Assembly (NCBI GenBank): GCA_030770425.1
Contig: JASJFT010000039.1
Span: 235,257-299,256 of the forward strand
Reading direction: 5' to 3'
Origin: Darksidea phi
Taxonomy: Eukaryota; Ascomycota; Dothideomycetes; Pleosporales; Lentitheciaceae
DNA length: 64,000 nucleotides
The stretch's first letter is position 1, and each line of letters opens with the position of its first letter. This document shows, in pieces, positions 11,901-24,000 of the stretch. Under the pieces are notes generated by a model. That model was given only the letters and a program-made list of their open reading frames with translations. It was not told the origin of the DNA and did no database searches. The position numbers were made by a program, and so were the translations under genes.

Positions 11901-12687
11901 TCGAACTCGGATGTCAAGGTACCTCAAGCCTTGCATATGCGTACAATTAGAGAGTGCTAACATGAAGCAGGTATACTCATATGACCCCACCGCAGCAGAA
12001 AAGTGGCAAACGCTTGCCAAAGGCATGTACTTTACTTCGTGTCTTACCCAATGCGTCTTCTTATCATCCAACACTATCCTCACCGCCGGCACCGACGGGC
12101 ACGCAGTCTTGTGGCCGCTCGCCTGTATCAAACACCCACATCCAAGCATCTTGTCTTCTCCCGGATCTCTGACATGGAAACAACCCGCGCGCATCCACCA
12201 AAGCTCTTCTAAAACCCTCACAACACACGTACTGGACGCCCAAACAACACTGCTCGTATCAGGAGGCGACGATGGCAGTCTCGCCTTCCTCCTCGCCACC
12301 ACTCCATCCCTAAGTTTCGATACACCGGCCCAGTCTTTATATACTAGCCCACCGATAATCGTAGCTCGCGCTCACGCCTCAGCCGTTACGGCTTGCGCTA
12401 TCCTAACCCACCGATCCCGCATCTTTGTCCTCACATCTGGGAACGACCAGTGGGTGCGGCTTTGGGAGGTCGTTCCACGCTTCAACGTTATTACGCAGAA
12501 AGCCGTAGCAGCAAAGACGTGGCACAATGTGGACCCGCTTGGTATCAGACGTGTGAAGAGGACGAAAACGAATGTGGCTGACGTGTCGGGTATGGCGGTC
12601 CTCGTAAAGAGTGGGGAGGCAATGGCCAAGGTGCTTATGTGTGGTGTGGGTATGGAAGTTGTACGCGTAGACTGGGAAGAGGTGTAG
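8996..12687 (+). CDS. RTT10: Rtt10/WDR6 WD-repeat protein (Trm7 partner)
   Basis: Exons 8996-9013, 9057-9490, 9590-11918 and 11971-12687 give 1165 aa. The first exon is six codons (MSAKLQ). The introns end CAACAG, CAGCAG and AAGCAG, and the last has a GCTAAC branch point. For the second intron, acceptors at 9586 and 9589 both keep frame. The protein is built of degenerate WD40 units, best seen as ASCSDDRTVRVWDI (~residue 255), LLSSGEDATSRTWL, FIATGAEDTDIKIFE and LFSSGGCEEFYIWRV. Length and the early VTAL....YLVAAEG....F match WDR6/Rtt10 (Trm734). That family partners Trm7/FTSJ1 for 2'-O-methylation of tRNA position 34, and yeast Rtt10 is also tied to endosomal recycling. The function is family-based; the splice structure is read directly. 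Confidence 0.9.
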
Positions 12688-13065
12688 TTATAGCACCATG
12701 GGAGTGGCTGGTTGCAATGGCGATCTAGTAAAGTTATGTTACTTGCATACATCAGAGCATGTTCGACGCCCTTGACTTGAGTACGGTGCATTTTATTCGA
12801 TTTCGCTCTCTCATCTCCCTACAAGCCTCATGCAGGGAGAAAAACGCTTCTGGCCATTGAATGTTCGCCTGACCAAGAGACTTCCTATTGAGAACATCCT
12901 GGGTATCATCCCGTGCCCCATTGCGCCTGGAAATGCTATCACGAAGAGACCGTGCCACAATATGAAATGCCTCCAACGATAGAATACCGACGCAGGTTTT
13001 TTAAAGAGACAGGGAGGTGGGAGGGGAGGCAACCTACCGAACAAAGCACGAAGCCTGCCACATCT
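12688..13065. other. Convergent 3' intergenic, RTT10 / TPP1-like gene
   Basis: About 380 bp between two genes whose 3' ends face each other, so it holds two 3' UTRs and terminators. No independent gene is supported. Confidence 0.5.
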
Positions 13066-16000
13066 TCATAGATGGTCTTTCCAGTCCAAAACATCATATC
13101 CCTTGTTTCGTGGAACTTCTGCCTTAGGTCGAACACCCAGGTTCGTTGGCCAGGGTTTATTCGGATCGATCTATTCACATCAGCTCCTCTGTCGCTCGTT
13201 CATTGAGTGGGGCTTACTGAAATGTTTCCAGTCAACGACGTCGTCCTCTGAAACGCAAACACAAAGTCGCGATATACATCACCAGTCGGCTCAGTGGGTA
13301 TTTTCGAGAGACTGTCCGGGCGACTGAATGTCGAGCTGTCAAAGGATGTGCGAGAGATAGGTGTCGAGGTCCCACTTTCTATGGTGGTTTTGCGCTTCTC
13401 CTGAACCGTTGAAAACCTGGATGTTGGCGTGTTGTGGAGAGGCGAGCGGTGTAAAGGTGAGTTTGCATGGGGGATTAGCTGAGTTTTGTGGGTGCCAGCT
13501 GGTAAAGACAGCCTTGGGCGGTCTCTCGAAGAGCTGTTGCTGCGCTCAATGGCTAATCCATTAGACCGACTCGGGCCCCATGGCAACGACTTTCTTGACG
13601 TCATTTTTGTCGGCTCAGCGCGAGGGGGGACCGCTGGTTCAGCGATTGGCGACGCTACTGGAGCTACTAGAGTCGTTGAAGCTACTGGAGACATTACAGG
13701 AGTCCCTAGTTCCTTGAGAGCAGTCAAAAGCGTCTCTCTATTCTTGATCACGCCCTTGCTGTACAATGTATTTCGAATATTGTCCTTGTAGTATCGATAG
13801 TATGGCTCAGGGTCTTCACCGTTGTCGCTGCATTGCAAGATGTAGTCCTTGTAGTCCGTTCGATTGCGAATTATAAAGTCGTCCCATTGCCATTTCGGCA
13901 CCATTTTGTCCTCCAGATCTAGCCTATGCATTTGTTTGCATTGGCCGATGAAATGTTGAGTGCTTCCAGTGTACTCCGGATAAGTAGTTTTGAAGTTCTG
14001 GAAGACCGTCTCAACCTTTAGGTGCTGTGTGGAAGCAGATATTAGATCATGAGGCAACCTCTCTTTGATGGTCGGCGAAGCGTGCGCGGCATGATTGAAG
14101 ACATGAGAAGCCTGGAGAGGAGCTGACTGAGAATCTTGTATCAGACTTCGGGTAACCTTCCTAGCGTAAAAGGGGTCGTCGATGTCCATTTCCTTGGGGA
14201 CCGAATCTATGTGGTGCATGACAGAAGGCGAATAGTGACCGCGTGTGAGTCGATTCTCAGGTCCATTGGTTTCTGGGGCCTTTGAACTTGATCTGTTTTG
14301 GCGGATATGCTCAGGCAAGCCTTGTTTCTTGTCGTTGAAAGACGTCTGTGCGGAATGTGGTTGTTCTGGCTCCGCACCTGCCTGTGAGACGCCAGTCTCC
14401 GTGAGTGGAGTGATCTTACTGACTGTAGAATCCTTACGTTCATTGCCCAATGGTTTTGCGTTAATGGAATCTGATCGTCGCTCTTCCCGGAAACGATCCA
14501 ACGACTCTTTTCTTGCCTGGCAAAGCTCAGCAGCAGTGTCTCGAGGTGGCGAGTGGTCACCGAATCCCACAAATTTTATTTCCCTTCGTTTCGAGAGGCG
14601 GTTGCTCTTCTTCGAGGGTGATGTGTCCAGTTTTCGCTTCATATGGGCGACCTCCAGAATGCTTGCGGAAGATTTGATCGGCTCGCTCGGGTTTGGATGC
14701 GTGAGCTTAAGCGCTTTCTTGCCTGAAGAGCTTAAATCGAGAAGAGACCTTTGTGCAGAGACCGGACTAGGTTCTGCTAACAAAAGAGGCATACTGCGAT
14801 CTACCACATGCGGTGTCACAGTTTCGTGGTGAAGGACCGAAGGCTCTGATGCACATGGGATTTCTAGAGGTGCATCCTCCATCAATACATCACCGGTTCC
14901 GGTTGCAGGAAAATCAACGTGCGCAACTATTTGACCGGGTGTCAATGCTTCAGCGCTGAGTAGAGAGATAGTTTTAGGGCTTTTTTCTGAAATTTCCTGC
15001 GCCGAGAGTGCTGAAGCTGGATGGGGCCTACCTGCTACTGTATCAATTGCCTCTCTGTCGCCGGAGGAATTCTGATCTTTGTAGGTGCAGTATACGACCG
15101 AGGTCGAAGATATGTCTTTTGATTCTCCACTCGATGTCTGTTGGCGTCCAGGCGGTACAGTCACGCCAATCGTTCCTTTCGCATTCGGGGTTTCCTTTAC
15201 CTGCACCACAGGCGCTGACCGCACGGACATAGGCACTGATATACGTCTGTTGTTGGATGGGCTGTCTCCTAGCCCTCGCGGTACCACTAGCTCCATCTCT
15301 TCGTCAGAATTGTTGTCTTGTTGAATTAAGGGCGGCGATGAAGGAGGTTCCGCAGTTTCATTTAACGACTTGATGAGTATAGGCGCCGGTTTTCTCCCAT
15401 TCGTCATCTGTTCACCAGGAACTTCATGGGTGCTTGTATCGCCGTCGTTCGCAAGACTGGAGTCCGGCGGCAACCCCAGATGTTTCGGCGGTTCAGGTGT
15501 CGGTGATCTGGGCCAGGAAAATTGACTTGTTGGCAACTCTGTATCTGTATCTCCCTCGACATTTCCCCTCAAATCCGCATCCGGCAGCTCTTCGTCGTTG
15601 TCGTCGGAAACGATAGGCGAGCCTGTCTCGTCTATTGTGTTGATGCTTGCGTGCTTTTTCAGTTCTCTTAGTATGTCGATAGGAATATTCGCATCGGGAA
15701 AGCGATATCCCGCCTCCGGTTTCTGCCAGCATTCTGCTTTGGACAAGAGCGCTCGTTGCTTCTCTGGCGCTGTTGCGGACCCGCAAGTGGGACGGCAGTT
15801 CTGTAGCCACTCCGGCTCCTGATCATCTAGGTCTTCTTCGGCGAGCTCGCTAGAAGTAGGTCCACAGAAAGGTCGCTCGAGTATCCGCTGAGGCTCAGTG
15901 TCTATTTCGGTGTCGAGCACTCTCTCCTTGCGGTGCTGGGAGGGTCGGGCTGGTGATGGGCGCTGGCTTCGTACGTTCGGCGAAGTTGGTCGTGGACTGT

Positions 16001-17038
16001 TTGTAGGTTCATTGCGAAAACGATCCGGCCGTCCGGGTAAGATTGGGGTCCTCAATGTTGCGGCAGGCGCCTTCGTGTCTCTCTGCAGATTGACAGTGTT
16101 GGTTCGCGCAAAACTACCGGCGGAGGGAGCGACGGGAACAATAGGAGGCACAGCAGGTACAGTGTTTCGGATGCGCGGGCCATCGAGCAGGCTCAATAGA
16201 CGAGCCTGCTGCACACTTTTGGACTCAGCTCTGTGGGCGCCAAGTTCCTCCCGTCGCGTGTTACCAGCCAGTACTGGTTCCAACTGCTTAGCTCCAAGGA
16301 ACCGAACATCATTGTCGACGCGGTTTCGATGCGGATGCTGTATCTGGGTTCCAAACGGCGGTTGGGTGCTGGGTGAACTTGACTGGCGGACACCCTGCTC
16401 GTCTGCACGAGTGTCTGGGGGAGCCATGGTGACGTCGGGGTCTGGATCTGACAGGAAGCATCGACGGTCCGCCTCGAGCCTTGTCTCGCGCAGTTTTTGT
16501 AAGGCCGCGTCGACCTGCTCACACGAGGTGATCGGTTTGAGCGCGGTGCTCCCTCCTTCGCCCTCGCCGTGCCAGTCGATGGCGTGCAGTATCAAAGTGA
16601 GTTGGCTGCGTCGCGGTCCGTACGGTGTGTACCGGATTGTGTACTTGCGCACTGCGATGACGCTATTTGGACCCGCAGAGGAAACGCATTTGCCGGGGTA
16701 GCGCGCGTGAAGGTCGTCGCGGCAGGCCCTGGTGAGGGAGGCTTCAATTGAGGCTGCACCGTCGGTCAAAGTGAGAGGACGCTTCTGTGTAATGAGGTCA
16801 GCAATGAGACGTAGTTCGTCCAGGGTGCGCCTGCCTCCTTCACTTGCAAAATAAGGTGCTGCCCGGAGTGAACTTCGTCGATAATGTCAATGCAACTGCC
16901 GTTGTCTTCATATATTCCCGCCCAGGCCTTGTCGAGAGCTGGCTGTATTGCCTGCTGCGTCTGTTTAGCCCTGTCTCTACACCAGCCTGTTGCGAGGAGG
17001 ATTTGCTCTGCTATGAGTACCTCTAGCTCACTGGCCAT
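13066..17038 (-). CDS. Candidate TPP1/Est3-type telomere (shelterin-like) protein
   Basis: Exons 16844-17038, 13218-16784 and 13066-13170 give 1288 aa. Intron 16785-16843 joins LILQ to KRPLTLTDG, and intron 13171-13217 joins NIS to IDPNKPWP. Residues 1-~160 (ending YTIRYTPYGPRRSQLTLILH then IDWHGEGEGG) look like the OB-fold layout of the TPP1/Est3 family: a ligand-facing DG turn, a long loop and a final strand before a Gly-rich turn. Residues ~170-990 are disordered, rich in Ser/Pro and acidic patches. Residues ~995-1075 form a compact, Trp/Tyr/Asp-rich block (WQWDDFIIRNRTDY, PEPYYRYYKDNI). The last exon adds a short conserved-looking tail ending GYDVLDWKDHL. The telomere assignment comes from fold-level resemblance only, so it is tentative; the gene structure is much firmer. 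Confidence 0.6.
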
Positions 17039-17225
17039 GTCAATCGCGTGTGTTCCGAGCGGGACGCGACGCGTCTAGCGCTGTGCGGGAAGATCGAGCG
17101 GGGGGGGGGGGGGGGACCCCCGAACCCCCCCGCCCATTGGGGGCGGGGGTGGGGTTTGGGGGGGGGGCGGGGGGGGCGCGGAGGGTGGGGTGGCGAAAAA
17201 ACCGATTAAAGGGTACCCACCCCGC

Positions 17226-17235
17226 NNNNNNNNNN
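17226..17235. other. Assembly gap (10 N) in G/C homopolymer context
   Basis: Ten N flanked by G runs on the left and C runs on the right (~17100-17320). Such flanks are typical of low-quality reads or poly-G artefacts at a gap edge, so the sequence here should not be interpreted. Confidence 0.9.
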
Positions 17236-17700
17236 CCCGCGGCCCGCCGCCCCCCCCCCCGCCGCCCCCCCCCGCCGCGCGCCCCCGCCGCGCGCGCGGG
17301 GCGCCCCCCCCCCCCCACCTCTCTACCAGCCGGCACATGAGGGCGTGCGGATGGGTTGCTGGGGAGGCAGAGAGGGAGCGAGAGGGAGGGGAGAGCTACA
17401 AACGCGTTCAAGGTTCCCTCAGCGCATCTGCAGAGCTGGGGCGCGTACACCTACCGCCGGTCGTACATGTGGGTCTCGAGGGCTTCTACGCGGGGCGGTG
17501 AATGAAGAGCCAGACGCTCAGCGCGTCGCAAAATCGCTGCCTCAGGCGCGGCACGGCTTCTTTTGATAAAAATACAGTCATGTCCTGGAGACGGTAAAGG
17601 TGCGGAGTTCGGCGGAGGTGCCGCTGGCAAACGCCTGCTGGCACGTGAGATGCTGTGTCATGCCACCGCCCGCATCGAACATGACGTGCATGGGCTTCGA

Positions 17701-17757
17701 CACGCCTGCACGCCTGCCTGCCTGTCTGCCTGCCTGTCTGCCGACCTACCTACCTAC
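17701..17757 (+). repeat. CCTG/CTAC tetranucleotide microsatellite
   Basis: A run of tetranucleotides: mostly CCTG and TCTG, changing to CTAC repeats at its right end. It lies ~250 bp upstream of the FAB1 start codon, in its probable promoter or leader. Confidence 0.75.
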
Positions 17758-18002
17758 TTCCGAGATGCACGCGCTCCCGCCCGCATATGTGAGCCCATAA
17801 ATCATTTACCTTCTGCCATCCTCACTTCTCGCAGCCTTCGAAAGGCCCCAGAGCGATGACGAACAGCACCGAAACAAACCCGATTCACTGTGCAGACTAT
17901 ACCTGATGACGCTGCTCACTGGCCCACCCTCCCCACGCCTACATCCTCCCTACCTCGCCGTAGCATACGCGAGCCCCTCGCTCGACGTACTCCAGAAAAG
18001 CC

Positions 18003-21000
18003 ATGGCTAGGGATTTGCGGAGCTCCCCGCCCGACTCGCTCCACCAGATGCATGCCACGGCATCGCGCTCCGAGAGCCTGACCACGTTCGACGATCTCAC
18101 TGCTCCGCCCGCCGCTTTCTCGACAAATGAGGCCAAGACCATCGAGCTGGTCCAAGGTGGCTTGAGCGGCCTGTACAGTCGTCTGAAGGCCTCGGTTGGC
18201 GGCGCCAAAGACGCTGGAGGCGAACCTGCAGAGGGTGGTTCCGGCGCAGGAGCAAAGGGCAAGGCAGCTGCAAAGACGGCTAACCCCACGAAGAGCCCGG
18301 CGGGAACGGCTGTTTCATCGCCTGTCGTAGTTTCTGTGCCATCCTCGCGGTTGCAGTCGCCGCTCGTAACAAACTTCCCTGAGCACTCGCTGCCTCCTTC
18401 GCGCGACTCCAACTTATCGAATCCTGCTGTATCAATGAAGCCTCTACTGAATGCGTCTAAATCATCGCCTGCAACCACGCGCTCGAGGCCGTCGATAACG
18501 TCCAACATAGATTCTGGGAAGCCACCCAAGGACGACGAGTCCTTCCCGACTCCTCTCAGCACCGCTTCGAAAGCCCACAGCGCCGTTGTCCCTGAATATG
18601 CCTCCAAGAGCAGTTCGTCGAGTGGTATTGCGTCTGTCTCTAGGAGCAAAGATGTACGATATGCATTAGGACGGGAGGAGCAGTTTCGGCAGCAGAGAGG
18701 AGATTTAGATCTACTAGGCCAGGAGAGCGACACCACCGAGGACGACCTGGTCGTGGTTGAAGGGACGATATCTGTCAACGACAACGCCAAGTTCACCTTC
18801 CCATCAAACACAACCAACGACGGGCTCGCCAAGGTCGCATCCCGCGCAGACAGCCAACACAAGCCTACATTGTCGTCAGCAAAAGACACCAGGATCCACT
18901 CTAACAATAGTCCTGAAGCCACAGAGAACCCCCGCGTCACTGCCAACGCCCAGACACCTGTCCTTGCACCAGCACCACAACGTCCACCGTTGGTGCAGGT
19001 CGGTCCGTCACATTTACCTGGTTTCCACCCTTCAAGAACTTCTTCATCAGACGGGCTAAGCTCTATCATCACTACTACCACTTTACGTAGTCCTACTGTT
19101 CCTCCTATCGAGGAAATCCAGTACCGCAATTCTAAATCTACGGGCAATTTACCAAGCAGCGCCTATTCCCAGATGCGTCGTAAGATTCTCGATCGCGAAT
19201 TCTGGATGAGAGACGAAAATGCGAAGGATTGTTTCAACTGCGGGGATGCCTTTTCGACCTTCAGACGGAAGCATCACTGCCGGACGTGCGGACAAATTTT
19301 TGACGCTAAATGCACTTCCTTGGTGTCTGGCAAAATGTTTGGACAATCTAGTAATCTTCGAGTTTGCAAACCGTGTGAGTCCATTCTCTACGGCCACGAT
19401 GATGATTCGTCCGTCTACACCGATGAGGGAGATCAGACATCCATCTACGCTCAAGATGAAACGGAACTAGAGACTGGTCACTTCGATCCCTCAGAAAGTG
19501 ATCATACCAAAATTGGGACACCGACCATCAGCATCCCCATGTCAAGAAAGGCTGGTAACGAAAAAAAGCGACGATCAGCCGTTATCGAAGTCGCCCCTCC
19601 TGCCTTGGCTAGGCCAAGCTCGTCTCGCTCACTGCGATCTCTCAGTGGGCGGCCGCGCTCATCGAGTCACAAGCGCCACCATTCTCGGCCTCAGCATCAG
19701 CACATGCGTAACGTGAGATACGAGGACCGCGCACCTTTTCATCAGTACGACGTAGAGAGTCGAAGCCGCTCAGCCCTCCCCGCCTTTCACCGCGATAATA
19801 TCATTGATCCGGATCTCGCGCCTTTCATGTCAGACGAAGGTTCTAGCGAGGATGAGCAAGTAAGCATCTTCGCTACTCTGAGAGGTGACTCGTCATCACA
19901 GACAACCTTGGATGGCGAGAAAGGCGGGATAGGTGGTATCCTAGCTGCGATGAGGAAGGGGAAGTCCAGGGGCGAGAGGAGTGTTGTTGGTTTCAACCAT
20001 GCTCGAGACACTGACAACGCAAGTGTAACAAGCCGTCAGGGTCCCAGACATCCACGGAAACGGAACCTCAGCATAAGCAGTGTCACTCATCGTTCCTCGC
20101 CAAGGCGCTCTAAAAGCAACAGTCTCCTAAAGCCCTTTGGTGCTGGTTTCGGCGGGTCTATGGTTGCACCTTCTACGAGCCCCCAACCCCAACCATCTCC
20201 AACGCCACCATCCGGCTCGAAGATAACTCGTAGTGCCTCTATGCGGGGCGGAAATGCCCCGAAGATCGAATTAAATCAAGCAAGCTTGGAACATGTACGC
20301 AAGCTTTTGAAACAAATGTTACAAGATGCTAGGATTGCGCATGTCTCCAGTTGGGAAAAGGCCCTCATCCCCATCATGTTGCAGTGCACGGATGATGTCA
20401 ACCCGGACCTTCATAGAGGCGACGACATCGACATTCGACATTACATTAAGCTCAAGAAAATCCCAGCAGGGAGACCACGGGACACATCGTACGTGTCCGG
20501 CGTTGTCTTCACTAAGAACATTGCGCTCAAGAGCATGCCACGCAGCATTGGCAATCCCAGGATCCTCATCATTACCTTCGCTGTAGAGTATGCGCGACAT
20601 CAAACGCACTTCATGAGTCTAGAGCCGGTCATCGCGCAGGAAAGAGAATATCTTCGCAATCTAGTCAGCCGAATCGCTGCCTTGGGGCCCAAAGTTCTGC
20701 TTGTTCAGCGCAACGTCTCCGGCCTTGCACTCGAATTTCTGGAACAACACGGCATTGCAGTCGTCTACAACGTCAAAGAGACAGTTCTGAATGCAGTGGC
20801 GAGATGTACCCAGAGTAGGCTAGTCTCTTCAGCCGATCAACTTGCCGACCCAGCTCGACTCGGGCGGTGCGGGAGTTTTGACGTGAAGACCTACGTGCAC
20901 AAGAATACAAAAAAGACGTACATCTACTTGTCTGGCTGCCAACCTGATCTGGGGTGTACTATTGTGCTTCGCGGTGCAGAGACGAACAGTCTCTCAAGAT

Positions 21001-24000
21001 TGAAGCGGATCACCGAGTTCATGTGCTATGTAGTGTACAATCTCAAGCTCGAGACTTGCCTCATGCGCGACGAGTTTGTAATGATCCCAGCGGTATCAAG
21101 TAGTGGAACATTGGCATCCAACAATCAGGGTGCAGATCACTCTCAACTCGAAGGGAACCCTATCAACAATGCGGCCTCCACTGCGGATACTACGGGCGGA
21201 CCAAGAAACATTTTGGACGACATTCCCGTGCCACAGGGTGCACCCACACCGTTCTTCTACAGTGAGATGGTAGAAAATCATCGCACCAAAATACTCTCTG
21301 CTTCACCTTTTGTGAAGTTCATGTTACCGTACTTGCTCAACCAAGCTCGTGAATACGAAAAGAAGCTTGGCTGTTTGAAACAGCTACGAGACCAGTACAC
21401 CACTGGGGAGGAGAGTCCCGAAGGGCAACCACAGAAGTTCGAGCTAGTCCAGCCTGAGATGGTGCATATTATGGTCGAGAAGGCGTCGAAGCAAGTCCGA
21501 GAGTTCCTACATGCAGTCCACGCTTCCGAATATGACAAAGCGCTGCACAACTACAAGACACAGAAGAGACAGTGGGAGGCCTATTTAGCGACCAACATGG
21601 ATGTTTTCGACCCATTCAATCATCAGAGAATCGCGGTTCTCTACAGTGTCGTCAATACTGCGAACTCGACGCCATGCATTGGACCGGAAATCATCGCTCT
21701 AAATTTCTACCAGGAGCATGACTTTGACGACGGCTTCACGCCAGATTGCACTTTGGGTCAATACGTCGAAGACCTTTGTCATTCTGCAGCCATGTTGTGC
21801 GAGGTCGACGGTTGTAATCGTAGGATGCTAGATCATTCCCGTCAATACGTCCACGGCGAGGGGCAGATGAGCGTGATCGTGCAGAAATATCCGTCAAGGA
21901 TCAAAGGACTTCACAATACTATCATGATGTGGAGTTGCTGTAGAATCTGCGGCCAAGAAACCCAAGTCATCCCCATGTCGGACAGCACTTGGAAGTATTC
22001 GTTTGCGAAGTACCTCGAGCTGACCTTCTGGAGCAGTGAGCTGCATCCAAGAGCCGACATTTGCCCTCACGATATTCATCGAGACCACGTTCGATACTTC
22101 GGGTTCAATAACGTTGCCTTGCGTATTCAGTACGATGCAGTCCCGCTATACGAAGTCATTGTACCACGACCTATAGTCACGTGGAAAGTGGACGGAGATC
22201 TTCAACTGAAAAACGACCAGTTCCTAAAGATTGAAGAGCGACTGGACCGATTCATGGCGTCTGTGCGTTCGAGGATCAAGAGTATCAATGTCGAGAGCGT
22301 CATTCCTGAACAAGTCGAGGTTTGCAGGACTGAGGTGGTTAAGCTGTTGAAGCGCGCCGACGAAGAACACGAATGGCTTAGGCAGAAGCTCCAAGATAAG
22401 TACATGAACTCAAAGTACTACGAGATCATCCCTTTAAATCGGGCGATTCGTGCAATTCAAGAGAAAGCTATAGGATGGGACGAGACGTTCATTGAGTTCG
22501 AACATCAGTTCTTCCCATCAGAGAAGGACATTCGGCGCCTTGCCACTCTCCAGCTCAAGAAGTTGTTCCTAGAGCGTGACGAGTCAACCAGCTCTTTGAC
22601 CTCTGTGGAAGAGGGTTCTGAGGTGGTCGAAGAGCCTGCTGAAAACGAAAAAGGAGAGTCGCTCGCACTGACACCGATGCCTTCCAACATGTCAGCCGAA
22701 CGTGCGCGCGACATGCTCAATTCAGTCGTGGAAGAAGATCAATCGCACGGAGGCAAGGTGCAGGACGGACAAGAGGAGATAGTCCAAGAACAAACACCTG
22801 CCGCTGCTAAAAGCAAGCCTGGTCCGGATATACCGATACAGACGTCTATTGAATCATTGGAAAGAGAAGATGTCCGCCACTTAGACCTAGCAGTATCATC
22901 CAAGTTCTCAGACAACTCCGCTCTGAAAGAAGAACAACCCCTAAAGACGCCAACCCTTCCCCCAGAGTCTGATGAGTTTGGGCCAGGGTCGCCAACGCCT
23001 ATCGCTCCTCCAAAAGTGAACCCGATCGACAGGAGCGTTGCGGATGCCATTGAGAATATGCCGTCATCTCCACCCCAATTAGTCCCACCTGGCGGTACAC
23101 TCGAGAGCAAGATACCACGTCTGGTTGATACTATTCGACGTGAAGCCAGCAACACAAGTAGACCATCTACATTGATACGGACTCAGTCTCAACCCGGAGG
23201 TGTTCCGAAATACCTAAGCACCACCTCCAACTCTATCACGAATACCGTACTGGAGTCGCCGAAGATGATGAGTGAGCCTTCGAAAGCCATGGAACGGCTC
23301 TCTGAGAGACTGGCGCTTGGCGCATTCAAACATTCCGCAAAGTCCACATCGAAGATTCCTCGCTCGGTGCCGGGAGGAAGGACAGCAAGGGAAGCCTCCA
23401 AGGTCTCCAAACTAGCAGAGCATTTTGAGCAGCTCTCAAGAGAGTTCCAAAAGGAGCGAATGCGTGAGCGTCGCAGCGAACGCAATCGACAAGCTCGTGC
23501 CTTCCCACTCGCATCATCCAAGCCCATTGTCGAGGTCTATAGCAATATCCACGAAGCGGTTCAGGAAAACAACCCCTCTGACGAAGATCTCCAACCTATG
23601 TCACCGCCACGAGGTAGCATGGATAACAGCACGCTGGGTGACAGTACCTTGACAGAGACAACTGGCGCGAGGACAGCGTCTGCATCCCCTGTAGAGGCGC
23701 GTCACCATAAGGATGCCGTCCCTCCTTCAGATGGGACTGAATCTCAGCCTACGACACCGGGCCATCCCGCCTGGGATGTGGAGAACGAAGGCAGCGACGC
23801 AGAGATGGCGCCAGAAGATGTCCCCTTACCTGACAGTATCGCAAACTCAGATCTGCTTGCCATGACCGAATCCCAGCTGGAGAGCTCCTTAGAGTTGCCG
23901 AAGCATGAGAAGAACACGCTTATGAAGATGCTGACAAGCTTTTGGTCTGAACGTTCCGCAAGTGGGTGGGCGCCTCTCGACTACCCATTCGCCCCGATCG

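Larger units (their letters stand above)
17039..18002. other. Divergent intergenic region with assembly gap
   Basis: Holds the promoters of the TPP1-like gene (-) and FAB1 (+). The middle is unreliable: ~17100-17320 is made of long G, then C runs around ten N (17226-17235). The right part has a CCTG/CTAC tetranucleotide stretch and a CT/CA-rich leader before the FAB1 ATG. No gene is supported. Confidence 0.6.

Noticed and set aside
17939..19147. Minus-strand 402-codon frame opposite FAB1
   Set aside because: No ATG-started domain architecture, and the opposite strand encodes the conserved Fab1 N-terminus and FYVE finger.
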